Shown: positions 22,381-36,600 of the stretch, in pieces
How positions within the stretch are numbered: the stretch's first letter is position 1
How the letters are laid out: the number at the start of each line of letters is the position of its first letter
NCBI GenBank assembly: GCA_029379385.1
Contig: CM055605.1
Span: 13,427,001-13,491,000, forward strand
Direction: 5' to 3'
DNA from: Quillaja saponaria
Lineage: Eukaryota > Streptophyta > Magnoliopsida > Fabales > Quillajaceae
DNA: 64,000 bases
Program-made: the position numbers and the translations under genes
The notes under the pieces: model-generated
What the model saw: the letters and a program-made list of their open reading frames with translations, nothing else
Told to the model about the DNA's origin: nothing
Database searches by the model: none

Positions 22381-24375
22381 CATCATACCACGAAAGCCAA
22401 CCCGCAAAAGAACTCAAAGTGACCAGCTGAAGAAGCAATACTTTGCTATTGCTAAAATGTAATTTCCTAATGCAAGTGGGTTTGATTTGAATGAAGAGCA
22501 TATATGTGTGACAGTATAGCAGGGCATCTTTAATGATTGATGTAAGGTATATATATTTTGATGTCCTACCTTGCACGCCCTATTAACTTCTCTTGCTACT
22601 TGAATCTCTTGTAACAGCTTCCACATAGACTCCATAGGCTGATCTGGCCATACAAATTGCTCATCAAAAAGCACCTTGTTACGCTAAAGCCAAAGTGACC
22701 ATGCAGTCATAGTGAAAATTGAGCTCCAATTATGGTCCTGCACCCTGGAATTCTCTTTGAGGTTGGCTTCAATCCATTCCCGAATATTGATGGTAAAGAA
22801 CTCAGGCACAACAACATCCGCTCCAACTAAGCTCCATACATTTTTAGCTCTTGAGCAGTCTCTAAGAGCATGGAGCGCAGTTTCATTAGGTGCCATGCAT
22901 ACCATGTAACCAGCTGAACTTCCAATATGCCGGTTACTTAGGAAATCATTGGTTTTTAAACTATTATGTGTAGCTTGCCACAGAAACATTCTCAACCTTT
23001 GAGGCCCATCCCATTTCCATATAAGTCTCCAAACATCTTCCTCACTTTTTTCCCAGTCATCTTGAGCGATAAATTGATAATCATCCTTGATGGAGAAATG
23101 GCCACTTGCAGCTGATCCCCAAGCACTGAGATTCGGTCCTCTACCAGCTTGAGGTGGTGGGATGGCTTCTATCTTCCAACAAACTTGTAAAGGAAGCATT
23201 TGCCTGATACGAGTCATGTCGCAATCTCCCTGATCATTCACGAATGCAGCGACACAAACCTATTGCTCCTCTTCATTTATATCCACAATGGCCCTTGTTA
23301 ACAAGGGCCCTTCCTCATCTACCCAGCGGTCAATCCAAAATTTGACTCCCATGCCGTTTCCTATCGTCCACACCATACCACTTAAGACATCAGTCCAAAC
23401 TCCACAAGGGCCTTTACATAAGTTAGAGACTGAACTCTTGCACTGCACCGGGGCTAAAGTATCAAGATTTTGGAAATATTATGTTTTGAGAACTTGCACC
23501 CAAAGACTAGTATCCCCTGAAATAATATTCCACACCACTTTCATCAAAAGTGCCTTATTGAATAACAGCATGGCCTTCACCCCGAGGCTCCCTATCGGTT
23601 TTGGTTGAATTATAACATTCCAAGCTAGAGCATGTATCTTCCTAGTGCCCTCATCTTCACCCCAAAAAAAACTTCTATTGAGCCGCTCCACTGTGTCATA
23701 AATATTGAGAGGGAGTTTTACTGTTTGCATTGTATATGTGGGAATGGCTTGAGTCCCAGAATGTATCAATGTTGTTCTCCCTGCCAATGAAAGAGTTTTT
23801 GTCTTCTAACCCGAAATTCTACATTTGACTTTCTCCACAATGTAATGGTATTTATTATTTGAAATTTTGCCATGGATGAGAGGAACTCCCAAGTAGCACC
23901 CAAGGTCCTTGCAATACTTAACCCCGTGGTACCTTCAATTTCCTTCCTAAGCTGTTTAGTAACATTTTTAGAGCAAGTGAATTTACTCTTCCCTACACTA
24001 ACTTTTTGCCCTGAAGCACTACCGAATTCAACCAATGTGTCATGGATAATTTTTGCTTGCTCTACAGAGGCTTCTCCAAAAAGGAGCAAGTCATCTGCAA
24101 ACAACAAGTGAGAAATTGGGGACCTTCCTTACCAATACGAAATGGTTTCCAAGTCCCATACTAACCTTGTCTCCAATGATGTGACCTAATCTCTCCATAC
24201 AAAGGACAAAGATGTACGGTGAGAGGGGGTCAACTTGGCGAATTCCTCTAGTAGCAGTGAACTCATCAGTTAAACCTCCATTCCAAATAATCTTAAAAGA
24301 AGGAGAGGTAATACAATTCATAATCACTTCAATTGTGCTGCCATCAAAACCTGCTAACTGTAATGTCAACATCAA
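22380..24375 (-). mobile_element. 5'-truncated L1-type LINE with RT and zf-RVT regions
   Basis: Minus-strand frames in order: 24091-24375 has the RT stretch TRGIRQVDPLSPYIFVLCME (normally GDPLSP; here VDPLSP). 23766-24107 has LLFADDLLLFGEA with the intact FADD catalytic box. 23479-23787 has AGRTTLIHSGTQAIPTYTMQ and FFWGEDEGTRKIHALAW. 22684-23241 has the zinc-knuckle region WKWDGPQRLRMFLWQATHN ... ALRDCSRAKNVW. 22414-22674 has the following linker. Frameshifts separate the pieces. The endonuclease and early RT are missing, as usual for 5' truncation during insertion. No RNase H domain is visible at the 3' side and the exact 3' end was not found. Confidence 0.88.
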
Positions 24376-27300
24376 TAACTCTAAAGTTTTCTTAAATTTT
24401 TATATTGTATTTTTGTTTATTTGTAACTTATTTTGGAAATTTAATTATTCTTAGATATATATTGTATTTTTTTTTCAAATATATGTTTAAAATTATTTAA
24501 AAAATAGAATAAAGCATATTTCATCAATAAATTATAAGATTCTTTTAGTTTAGCAGATTGGAGGACACAAAGTGTCATTTATGTTAAATTTTAGGTGTTA
24601 GTATCATTTTACTAAATTTAAAAGGTAGAGAAGTTTAATTTACTCAATAATTTAATTACTTATTATACAAGGAGCGGAGGAAATACTTGAAGTGCAGTAC
24701 TACACCAGTTCTTATATTCAAACTCATAACACGTTGGTTGTTCATATGAATTACGCAACTCAATAACTTGGTAAATTTGAAAAGCTTAGTCTCATCTCAC
24801 GCTGTCACGCACATACACTTGTTTTTTGGAGGCATATTTCTATTTGGGTAGCCGTACTGTCACAACCAAAATTTTTAGGACTACAGCTTATTAAATGTGA
24901 TCAATTTTATCCTTCCTAAAATACCCTCCTATTATTAATCTTTCATCAAACTCTTTCTCTTTTATATTTATTTTTATCAATTAAATTCCTTCTCACACTG
25001 TAACCCTGCCTGAATCATGTAATCTCTTCCACCGCCAATGTAAGCACATAACCTTAAACTTTTAAAATTAGCAAATTTGATCAAAAAAGAAAAAGATGAG
25101 AAATTAAATAGTTCGTCGATTTATAGATGAGACAGGGAGATAACCTAACAATTTATGATGTTGGAGAGAGGAAGTTGGAGGGAGGAAGATTGAGTGAAGA
25201 GCAAAAGGAGGAAGGTGATGGGAGATGGAAGATGAATACGTTGGAAAGAGAGCTTGTTTCTTTTTGGGTTTCTCACTTTTAGTTTAATGCAATTTAATTT
25301 ACTATGCAATTGATTTTTAAAACATTATTAATTGAGGAAGGTGTAGTTTATTTATAATATTTTACAATTAACAAGTTGTGACCTTGAATATTTTGACCGT
25401 GACAAATAAGGCCACCATTTTTATTTTCATCACTCTTCTAGCGACATGCTTTCTAATATTCAAGTAAATAGGAGTAAGAATGTGAGATTATATTATTAAT
25501 TGTCAATGTTGAAAAAAGAAAATAACATGTAAGAGGTTTTATTCCTAGGCTTAACGGTAATTATAGATTATATCAAATTGATCATTTTAAATTTTTAGAG
25601 GACAATATTGAGAAAGTTTAATTTAGGTGATCTAATTAATTTTTTTAGTATTTTGAGAATGAAAATTAAATCTATAGTCACCCTAGCTCAACTTAAAACA
25701 AAATGAAAAAAATAAATTATAGTCATTAGGGGCCCGGGTGTTTACCGAGAAATTAGCCCCATTGTGTTAATTACTTTATATTAAATTATTTGGTCTTCAT
25801 AGGTACATGTAATGTCCCTTGGGCAGTATCAAACGATGTAGTATTTGTACTGTTCGTGAGATTAAAAACGGCAGCAAACTGAAGCTTTTGAATTATATGG
25901 TGGTAATATTTTCTTTTCCGGCAAGCACCAAGATTGAGTTTGGTAATATTTTTTAAGAGAGTATTTTAAATTTTAAAAAATACAACACTTAAATATATTG
26001 TTTAGTTAATTTTTGTTTTAAGAGTGCTTTTTTTATTACTTTTAAAAAGTTATTGATACTTTTCAAAAGTCATTGATACTTTTACAAGCATTCCTAAGTA
26101 AGACTCTTAAAAACTAACTATAGCTTTTCAAAATTAAAGTACAAAATCACCTTATAAATCATTAAATTTATCTCCCTAAATATATATTTAATTAATAATA
26201 TTTATTTTTATCATTATATATATTCATAACTTATAATTTTTTTTACCAAATATCTTATTCATTGCTTTTACTATCCACAACAATTTTTATAAAAAATTTA
26301 CTAAACAACATTACCGCGTCTTTTTAATACCTATTTTTTCACAGTCACAATAACTTTTTAAAAGCCATAACATTATTCCAAACAAAACAGAAAACTTGGT
26401 TTTAGTAATGCTCTTGTAAAAGGTGCTTATGTTTATGAAATGCATAAAGCAAGTTTTTAAGTTTGGTAAAACAAATTTTATAAACAATAATATACTTTTC
26501 TCTCTAGACCTTAAAAAAATTAAGGATACTTTGAAAAACTAGTTTTTTGCTACCAAAAATTTAAAAGACTAATATAACTTTAACACTTAATAGGAATTCA
26601 TATTCAACTATTTATAAAAACTAACTTCTCTTATCAAAAATTTAAAAGACTAATATAAATTTAACTTTAAATAAAAATTCATATTTATCTATTTATTAAT
26701 TAATATAATAAATTAATTCTTTCACTTTTTATTATTAATATTTATTATAGTCAATTTAAATCTTTAAAATAACTTTACAATAAATTTACCAAACACTAAT
26801 TTGTAATTTCTATTTATTGAGAGTAACTTTTACATTATTTTACCAAATACTATTACTATAACTTTTTAAAATAATTCTAAAAAATACAACACACCTCAAA
26901 AAACTATACTATTATTAAATCAAGTCTAATTTTTCAAACTCTGTCAAGACTTTAATAGCTTTCTTATCAATTACGTTCTCATATTGAAAATGTAACTCAT
27001 TTATAACTGCAAGTCTTGTCAACAACCAACCAAAAATAATAGACATAAAATAACAATAAGATAATAAAATCTTGAGTTATCTAAATAACAGGTCCAAAAA
27101 CATATAATTATTACATGTTACAGACTCAATATAACATGAAAGACTATCAACTTTCATATTCAGTGTAGTCCAAAATAACCAGAAAAGAAATGTAGATGTA
27201 CCTGTACATCGACGTAAGCTACTTCAGAGCGCCCAAGAGTCTAAACAATTATTTTCTTTGACAAAAGTTTACAAAAAATTTCATAAAAAACAAGAAAAAT

Positions 27301-27600
27301 ATTAAAAACTATGATTTCTCACGTTTCAAATCGAATGCTGGGGTGATCGATCTGTCCAAATATAGTGGTTCTGACTACATTCAAGCCAATCATCGGATCT
27401 CAGATAGATGTGATATCACTTGAAAAAGAAGAGTAACACAATAAGCAAGAAAAGGGGTAGGGGACGGAGGTAATGCGGGAAGGCGAGCAATTAAGTAAAT
27501 ACGAAAAGCAAGGTCACAATAGGCTACAAGCAACAAATAAACTTTTATAAAATGAAAGCTGCAGTCCAAGATTATTTGAACCTGCTCCTCAGGAAAATAA
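24376..27600. other. AT-rich intergenic region downstream of SCYL2
   Basis: No coding similarity on either strand. Between about 25930 and 26900 short words such as TTTGGTAA and TTTACCAAACAC recur near both sides, which may mark an old non-autonomous transposon, but I could not define ends. The right end (about 27500-27697) should be the 3' untranslated region of SCYL2. Confidence 0.5.
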
Positions 27601-27697
27601 AACCTGTTTCCAGAATACCAGCTGCTCTTTAGACTAGATCCAGAGAAAGCCTTTCGGTTAATATACTTGAGACAATTGTAATCGATATAAAAGCAAG

Positions 27698-30600
27698 CTA
27701 CCCCAGCAAATCCAAAAGTGGTGGCTGCTCAGACTGTGTCTTCTTATGACTGGACCTTATGGAAGAAGCATGTCCTCTCCCTCTTCCTCTTCCTCCACCC
27801 ACCACAGTTGAAGGGGGTGGCGCAAGTCTAGGAGCCGTCTGCTCATTCTTGTTTGAAGCAAAGATGGATCCGAGATCAGTTGATTTTTGGTTAGTATATG
27901 AAGTAGCCAAAGCTGGAGTACCCTGACTCTGTTTGAAGAAACCAAGAGAATTCTGGGTCTTCAGAAGGCCACCATTCTGGTCACCAGTATTTAAGCTAGT
28001 ATTCCCTTGGCTCAGTCTGACCAGTTCATTGGAACTTTGAGAATTGAGGGACCAATCATTATTGTTATTGGATTGGAAATTCAGACTAATAGAATTATTT
28101 GCAGTCGAATCGGACCCATAATTGTTTGCAGGTGGTCCAAGTTTTCCATTGGTAGAAGTTCCAGATCCACCAAATGTGCCACTAGGCCGCGGGGGCCAGT
28201 CAGCAAAAGGATCAATATCTTCAAAACTAGAAGTGTTTACATGTGCACTAAGTTGGTTTTCAGCATCACCAAACTGTGGGATATAAGAAGAAGATGCATG
28301 AGGAGGCCACTGCACATCCACTGGGGGGCATGACATAGCTGTTTTCTGGTTTGAAGCAGAAGATAAGGATGACTGCAATTGTGAAGATGTCCCATGAATG
28401 AGTTGATTACCCAGCATAGGTTGAGGGGGCATAATTTTAGAAGAATTATGGACTGAAGTGGCACTCTCCTTAGTTCTGGGACCCCAATCTTCATCCCAAG
28501 AGGTACCACTCTTTGTTGTAGAAGCAACAGTGCCACTGGCTGTGCTCAACGCTTGAGTTAGAATATCATTGGCAATAGGAGATTGTTTTATCTCTGGAAC
28601 TCCTGAATCGACCACAGAAACTCCTCTCTTTTCTTCTATTTTCCTGTACAAAAATTTGAGTTGAAAAAAAAAGATCTCCTAAAGAAAGTGCAACTGTCTT
28701 CAATAATTATAATATGCAGAGAGAGAGAGAGAGTGCAATGCAGCAATACATAGTAATACCTGAGAATATCCTTGACAAAGAGCATATATTTAGCAAATTG
28801 CTGGATATTCAATTGTTGGGAGGTGAGAAGTGGCGTAAGCAATGGTAAGACATGTTCTGCAATAAACTCTACCCCATACTGAACAAGATAAAAAAATAAA
28901 GAAAAAGATCTGTCAGACATAGGATTATTCTATATGTACTAGTTATGGAGAGAAACTATGGTAACTAATATCTCAGGCCCATTATTTGAAACTTTACCTG
29001 CTTCAGAATTGAGTTTGCAACCCCAAGGGTACACATAAGGGTAGGAGCAGAACGATCAACGGCAGTACAACGTTGAATTGTATGCAAGATTTCCAGAACA
29101 GCATGTTTATCAAGCGTGTGAACCAAGTCTCCTAAGCAAAGTAAAGCATTGACTCTAACCTACCAACCCAAATATAATGCTTCAGAATATGTATTTAAGA
29201 GTAAGGTAAAACCATCCACATGTTAGCATAATAGAGCAAGAGTCTATAATTAGTGAACAGTAACTACTAACAGAATATGTATTTAAAATTAAGGTAAAAC
29301 CCTCCACATGTTAGCATAGAGTAAGAGTCTATAATTAGTGAACAGTAACAACTAACAAAACCCAATGAAATCAGCTAAATCACAAGGTAGACTCAATTGC
29401 ATATAGCTTCCAGTTTTACCATAACAGTAACGAAAACATCTAGCAAGACCCCAAAAGTCAAGGCTACTAGTATATAGAGATATCAAGAGATAAAAGAAAG
29501 AGCAAAAGAGATCATAACACAGACAATGCTGGTTTTCTAGTCTGATGGCCAGAGAATAAAGAAGAAACTCTAGTTGCTTCTAAATAAGTAACAACCTGAA
29601 ATATATCCTTTTTACAGCCCTAAAAGCTTCTTATATACGATAAAGTCCTAATAGACAACTAAATCTTAACCCTTAAGGGTGATCTCAGCCGTCCAACATT
29701 ACTTGTTGAAAAGGAATAAATAACCTAAAAACCAGATGCTACAGTACCGCGAATTGTTTAATAAAGCAGATGCCATGTTCTTTTTATAAAAAAAATAAAT
29801 AAATAATACAAAAGTAAAATCTTATATTGCGAAGAACATTTCTGCATAACCCCAAAAATGCAACATAAGAATACAAGTAGGTTAGACACAAAGAACTAAC
29901 ATACCGCAGCAATTGTTGTTTTAAGTGCTAAACCATGCACACGGGGCAAAACCACTTGTTTGACCAGCTGAAAATAATCAAATACCAGAAAACAACTATC
30001 AGTTTTCTTATCATAAATCATCCGAAGGAAAATGAATCCTGGCAGTATTCACTAATTAAAAATTTACCCATATGTACATTGCTACATACCATTGGAGAAC
30101 ACATTAACAGATAGTTCTAGGAATCACAGAAGAATTCATACAGTACAGTTCACGAAATTAACTTCATCTTTTTACTTATAAAAGAGAATAGCAGCTCAGC
30201 ACAGAAGAGTCCCACAATGAAAAAGATAAAGAAAAAGAAACCTCGTTAATTAAAAAGAATTTCAAGCTATTTCATATCTTTCTGTTGAACAAGTTCTCAA
30301 TTCCAACAACAATTTCATTAGGTATCATACAATTAGAATCCTTTTCATTTTGGGGAAGCTCCTCTACCATCATAAACCACAGTAGATTGAAGTACGATAC
30401 ACTTTTTAGCTATTAATAGAACTTCCATCATCCTACCATTCATTGCCACCACTCTATAAAAATGAGTTCGTCTATGGTTAAACTAATGGAAGAGCTGGTT
30501 CGGAGATTTTAATTTCTTTTTTCTTATTTTTTTTTTTCATAAGATTTTATTGAGAAAGAGAGAAGTGCAAAGGAGAACACTCAAGTCCTCAAAGGAAAAG

Positions 30601-33600
30601 AAAAAAGTTCATCATTTATTATAAATAAAGCTTATGGGAGTAGGTTTTGATTAATTCAAGGTATAGCCATTTTCCAGTCTATTTTATTTAATATGATATC
30701 AGAACGGGATGGCACAGTTTCCAAAAACCCTAATCTTCTATTTCTTTTCTCTAGACACCACATGAAGAAAAAGAAGAGAAAAAAAAAAAGATTTTGTAAC
30801 CAATCATCATTCAAGCCTAGTTATTTCTTTTTTTTTTCTCTATCCCTAGTTATCTATTTCATCTAAGGGATGGCTCAATCTCTCTTTTTCAAGTCTTTTT
30901 TGTTTAAAGGTTTGACGGCTCAGAATTTGATGAATCAAATAGTAAATAGGCGAACTGACAGCTCAAAGGATTTGACGACTCAAAACAGTAACTGCGTGAA
31001 CTTTCCGGCTATGCCACTTTCTTGCAGTGGTCCTTTTATTTTTCCCACAAATCCCATTGTGCCTCTTGTTAGCAATGCTCCTTTTATTTTTCCAAAAAAT
31101 TTCACTGTGCCTCTTTCCACCAACAATGATATTGTTCATGGTCCATTTCCTCTCTTACCAACAGTTCCCTCTCCTCTTTCCTGTTGTGTCTCTCACCAGG
31201 GCTTCCCTTTTTCACATCGTTCTGCTCGTTGATGTTCGTCAAACGAATTGCAACTACAACCCTTTCTCATTCTATTTACTTCTTGATCTATTGTTGTAAG
31301 TGAAGGAGAATGTTGAGACTGATAATAGGTTTTGACTAGTACAAGATTGAGCATTATATGCTCCATCTTGAGAGGGATACTTAGAAACATAATATTAATG
31401 CATTGTGTAGTCCCAAATTTCTTAGATTTGTAAGTTAGGCTTTGATTATTTAAAGCTATAGCTCATTTCCCGTTCTATTTCATTTAACAATTGCAAATAG
31501 CTTACAACCAACAATAGGCTCATAATTTGTATTGAAATTTGAATAAAAAGAATACTCAAAAACGTATGATTTCAGTTTGTATATTATTTTATGAAATACT
31601 TGAATGCAAATCATTTCAAAAGAACTCCAAACCTAAATATTAGTGTGTAAAGAAGATAGCAGTCACCTGAACATCAAGTTTCTTTGAGAGGGAAGAAGAT
31701 TTTTTCAGAACCTCTTCTTGTATACGAGCATCAGTATCATCATAAGACCGAACAAGCATAGGAAGCACATTTGATACCAACTGCTCATGACTGGTCTACA
31801 GAAAACCAAAAACAGCAGTCTTATAATTGTAAATTGCTCATGATGTACTTGCAAATAATGGAAGCTGATAGTACATGAGGGTAAGTGATCAAATCAGAAG
31901 GAGGCATGGGTGGTGGCACAAGAGTAAGAAAAAAATCAAGCACAAATTCTAAACAAGTTTACTCGTTACTATTTCAAATGATGAATACATTAATCAATGC
32001 ATCCCTAAACTGTTAGTGATAATTTTATAGACATGCCATTTTCTTCACTGATACTTAATTACATATGAACTTTTCTTCTTTTTCTTTCTCTTTGTGAAGA
32101 TTTGGAAAGACAAATAAAGTTAAGTATTACAAGATTTACTTAAATTATACTAAATATTTTGTAAATATTATATTATACCATTAAAACATTTTTCAAGGCC
32201 TTGAAAGGCTAAATAAATAATTAAAAAAAAGCCAAACAAATGAATTCCTAGAAACAATTTAGAATTTTAAAGCATTGTAATAGAAAATAACCAAGTAGCA
32301 ATGCCAACTCAATGCTACAGGAAAACAAAACGATCTTCATAAGCAAATACTTCAACATTACAATTGAAGGACAAAGGTGGGCACAATAACAATTTATAAT
32401 GTTTAAGCGGCAATAAAAAAGCTGAGAACAAGGGTTGTGGTAGGTTGATAGCTAGCATAAAAATTTATCAAAACTCACAAGTACAATGCAATAAAAAAAA
32501 ACCAAATAGACATGGCAACTCAATGATACAGGAAAGTAGAATAATCTTCATCAGCAAATAGCTTCAACATTACTATTCATGGACAAAGGTAACCACTCAC
32601 AAAAAGGAACTACTAGAAGACCTCACAACTGGACCAAATAGAGTGCAATAATAAAGCCAGAGTGAGCGAACATACGCCCTCTAAGCCAATATAATTAAAT
32701 ACGTCTTGAAGCCTCATAGATAAGGATATTAAAATGTCTTTAAAGACAAGGCCCAGTCTACAACAGTATAGGTTGCTCACTTTTGTAGAATACGTGATGC
32801 AGGAAGAGGTATTAAAGCAAGACAAAGGAAAGAGAAAAGTATAAGAGAGAGAACGAGAGAGATAGGAGGCAATGACATGGCAACAATAATTAATTAGTCT
32901 AAACTGAATATTTAATTACAATGGACCTTCCATCAGGCAAAATTCATAGTGCCCCTACCCTTAACAGGAACTTAGTCCCCAAGATAAATAAATAAGAAAA
33001 ACACCTAAAATCTCTAAAATACTAGAAACTCCCACTAATTAGGAAGTGCAAATGACAATTAACAAAATAAACCCAAATTCAAATAGAAAATAAATACCAA
33101 AGTTCACCATTCCTTTCCCCAAAACCAAACTGAAATAGTTAATGGGAAAAATAAATTCCAATTGCTTTCTTGTCTTGTATTCCAGGATTTATTTTTTGAC
33201 AAACCTTGAAGTTGCATGATTTATCTTTCAAACTACAATGTATAAAATTATACCAAACTATGGTAACAGGATTTATATGTAAATAGTTTATGAAAGCAGA
33301 AAATAAAACATCTTCAAAAATGACAAGTAAAATACCCAAGTTTTATTAAAACAAAAGTAAATATGTAAGTAACAATAAAAGAAATGAAGAAGAACAATGG
33401 CGAAGAGACTCCAATTGAAGCGTAAATCCAAATTAATTCAAAATTCCTAATTATTAAAATAATCACACCCTATCCGTAATAATATTAAATCTACAGCTCC
33501 AACTACAATTAGCAACACAATTATTATGCAGCTTTACTCTCCATCAAATAAGAATCAGATTTTGAAAAGAGAAAAAAATACCAAAGCAGTCAGAAGTTGA

Positions 33601-36600
33601 GAAAACACCATGACAGAAGGACATAAGAGACTGCATTTAAGGTGAGGATATACCCAGATTCTGGGAAGCATGTTCTCTAGGTTTTTTATTTTGGATTTGT
33701 TCATAACATTTTGTTTATTCACATTTGCTTTATGCAATCATTAGCATTTAGTAACCGAGTCAGCTTCATAGATTGCACCCTCAAATGCACACAGATACAG
33801 CATACATGTCCTAAGCTAAGTTACCATGTCTGACTCTTCATAGAAATGTAAAAATGTGAGACATCATCCTATCCACCTACTGAAGGGAAAAACAAAACAA
33901 TAAAATTTTCAAATTATAAAGCAATTAGATTACTAGATGCAATCGTCCAGTCAATGAAATAGATGAACTGAATATTAATTTTCAGTTACCTTGTGCATAA
34001 TAAGCTCTGCATGCTTTAGAAGCAGCAATAGTGTCTCCCCTGCAGCAGTACTCAGGACGGGAACAAGAGATGGTAGTGTTGATAGCTCAAAATCATCTTT
34101 ATCCTACAATAAATATTAATACATAATCCCATCATTCCAACTAAGGTTAGTTAAAGTAATTCGACAGAGATCCCAACACTTTCATTTCTACAGCAAAGAA
34201 ACATTACAAGTTATCAAATCCATACTCAACTCAAATAAACTAAACTTTAAATCCATAGACGACAATTATCAAAAATCATCACATTACGTTCCAACCATGT
34301 TTCCCACCACAAAGAAGCACATCTCCCCAAACGATTGACATCCTTATTCCCCAAAAAATTTCGGTAAGGAGTCATCAATAGATCATGTAGAGAGCTCGGA
34401 CAGACCAAGGGCTGTTGAAGTAGAAATTTTTCTAAGAACCCTCTCAAAACATATGAACCAATTCAAAAGGTCGATTAATAGACAAGTTTAAGATTAAATG
34501 GAAATAACAAAGAAATCTACTGCTGAAACAAACAAAAACAAGCAAGAATCACTGCTGAATTGTTAACACAAAAGTTTCTAAAATTACATGGAAATACTAA
34601 AAAGTCAACTACTGGTTCCAATGAAAACAAGAAAGATTTAGTACCTGAGACTCTGCTATTGTAAGAACCATTGGCAGAATCATGGGCTGCATTACCAAAT
34701 TCCTCAATTCCGCACAAAGCGGCGGAAGGACCTGCATGGAATATAATGATCAACACAATAAAAGATAGAACAACTCAATGCAGTATGAAACATAAACTAA
34801 AAATATCAAAAATTTAAAAAAAAAAAAAAAAAAACAAGGTAGGTCATGTATCAGTGTAAGGCATTATCTTGACATGCATAATCAGGTTTCCAGACTTTTC
34901 ATCATGGTAACTAAATTACGTCAAGCAAGTTACAGAGAGGGAGAGACAACATACTAGGAAACATGCAGGTATATAACCATAAAAAAACAATGAGATATTA
35001 AATGAAATAAAAAAGAATTCAATACATAAAACTCGAACCTTGTACCGTAATACACGGGAATCGAAATCTTTCCACATATCTGATAATGCTTTTAAGAATT
35101 CAGACTTTTGCATGTTATCTCTTTCCTGCAGGGCATAAGAAAAAACAAATATTATCAAGATGCTTCTTTTTTGAGCTTTTTGTATTCCAGTTCCCCTGTC
35201 CCACCTTACTTTTACTCTTTTCTTCCTCAAATACTGGTTTTGTCCTTAAATTTTCAGCAATATTTTGATTTTGTCCCTAAAAATTCACAGTTCAAATTTG
35301 TATCTATAGTTTCCAATTGGGTTCAATGTTTTCCACCATGATTGCACTTTGTCAAATTGACAGTCAAAACTTATGTAGCACCTAGGCCACTAACTTTAAC
35401 ATAAAAAATGTTTTGACTTCTAAATAGGGTCATTTAGCCACAGGATAAAAAAAAAGTGAACTTTTCTACCAAGACACCACAAAAGTGTCGACCATCAATT
35501 TGACTCTTATGGGTAAACAGCAAACTGAATTGTGATATTTAGTTTGACAACATGGAAAGACATTTTAGGGACAACACAGAAATCAGGATAAAAACAATAT
35601 TTTTAATTTTGTTCTCCTCACTGTTTCAGTAAAGAGTGTATTAATCAATCCTCCAAATATGCAAGTGCTAGTAAAGAAAAATTACAAAGTCATACAAGCA
35701 TGTGGTCGAGGAAGCGTAGAGCACGCAACCTAGTGTCATCCCGAAAAAATGGAGAGCCTACAAAGGAGAGCACATGTCTTCAATGAGAATGTGATAAAAG
35801 GGAATTGGTTTTAATATAATACAATCCACATAGCTCTCTCTGTTACCTGTGAAACCAATTGCTGTTGGCCTTGAAGACTCATTTGCAGAGAGCATCCTTT
35901 GCAAGTCAGGAACTAAGTTCGACGGAATGGATGAGAAAGCTTCCCCAGATAGGTAAGTTAAGGTATTCATGTACTGCAGAAGTAAAACACACAGATTTAC
36001 TATGTTTTAACTAATATAGAGTTAAGAAGACCTCATATTTTAATTAAAAATTGAGTCTTGAGCATTAATTTTCTTTTACTTCAATAATTTATCCAATAGA
36101 AACCAGCACTAATCAATAATGTTGCATGCAGAATGGATAGAACCACAAGTGGAGAACCAAAACCAGCATTAATCATGTACTGCAGAAGAAAAACACAAAG
36201 ATTCACTACTTTACTAACTAATATATAATTAAGAAAACCTCATATTTTAATGAAAAATTGAATCTTATGCTTCTATTTTCTGTTTTTCAATAATTTATCC
36301 AATAGCAACCAGCACTAATCAATAATTTTGCTTAATGGATCAAGCCACAATTGGAGAACCAAAATTCTTTTGTTTAAGATTGTCTTTGATTTCAATAGGA
36401 GCTGGTAGCAAAATATAGTATTCAAAATAAAATTCTCAATTATCAACTACCTACACCTGTGGTCTAGGCCATGTCTACCCATATAAGCAGAAACTAATTT
36501 ACAGAGGCACCCACTTGGGCAAAATCCATGGTCTCACACTCCACCTTTGTAATTAAAGATGCAGCAGTTACCATTAGAGACACAAGTCATCCAGACAATC

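Noticed and set aside
24840..25430. Inverted repeat with TCACAACC and GGTTGTGA-like ends
   Set aside because: The match is short and imperfect; not enough to call an element.
28007..28536. Frames overlapping SCYL2 exon 14 (28007-28333 plus, 28237-28536 minus)
   Set aside because: Both are alternative-frame shadows of the confirmed last exon.
30870..31232. Independent protein gene within the SCYL2 intron
   Set aside because: The frame lies inside the small LTR element directly after its leader and has no family resemblance, so it was left as part of the element.
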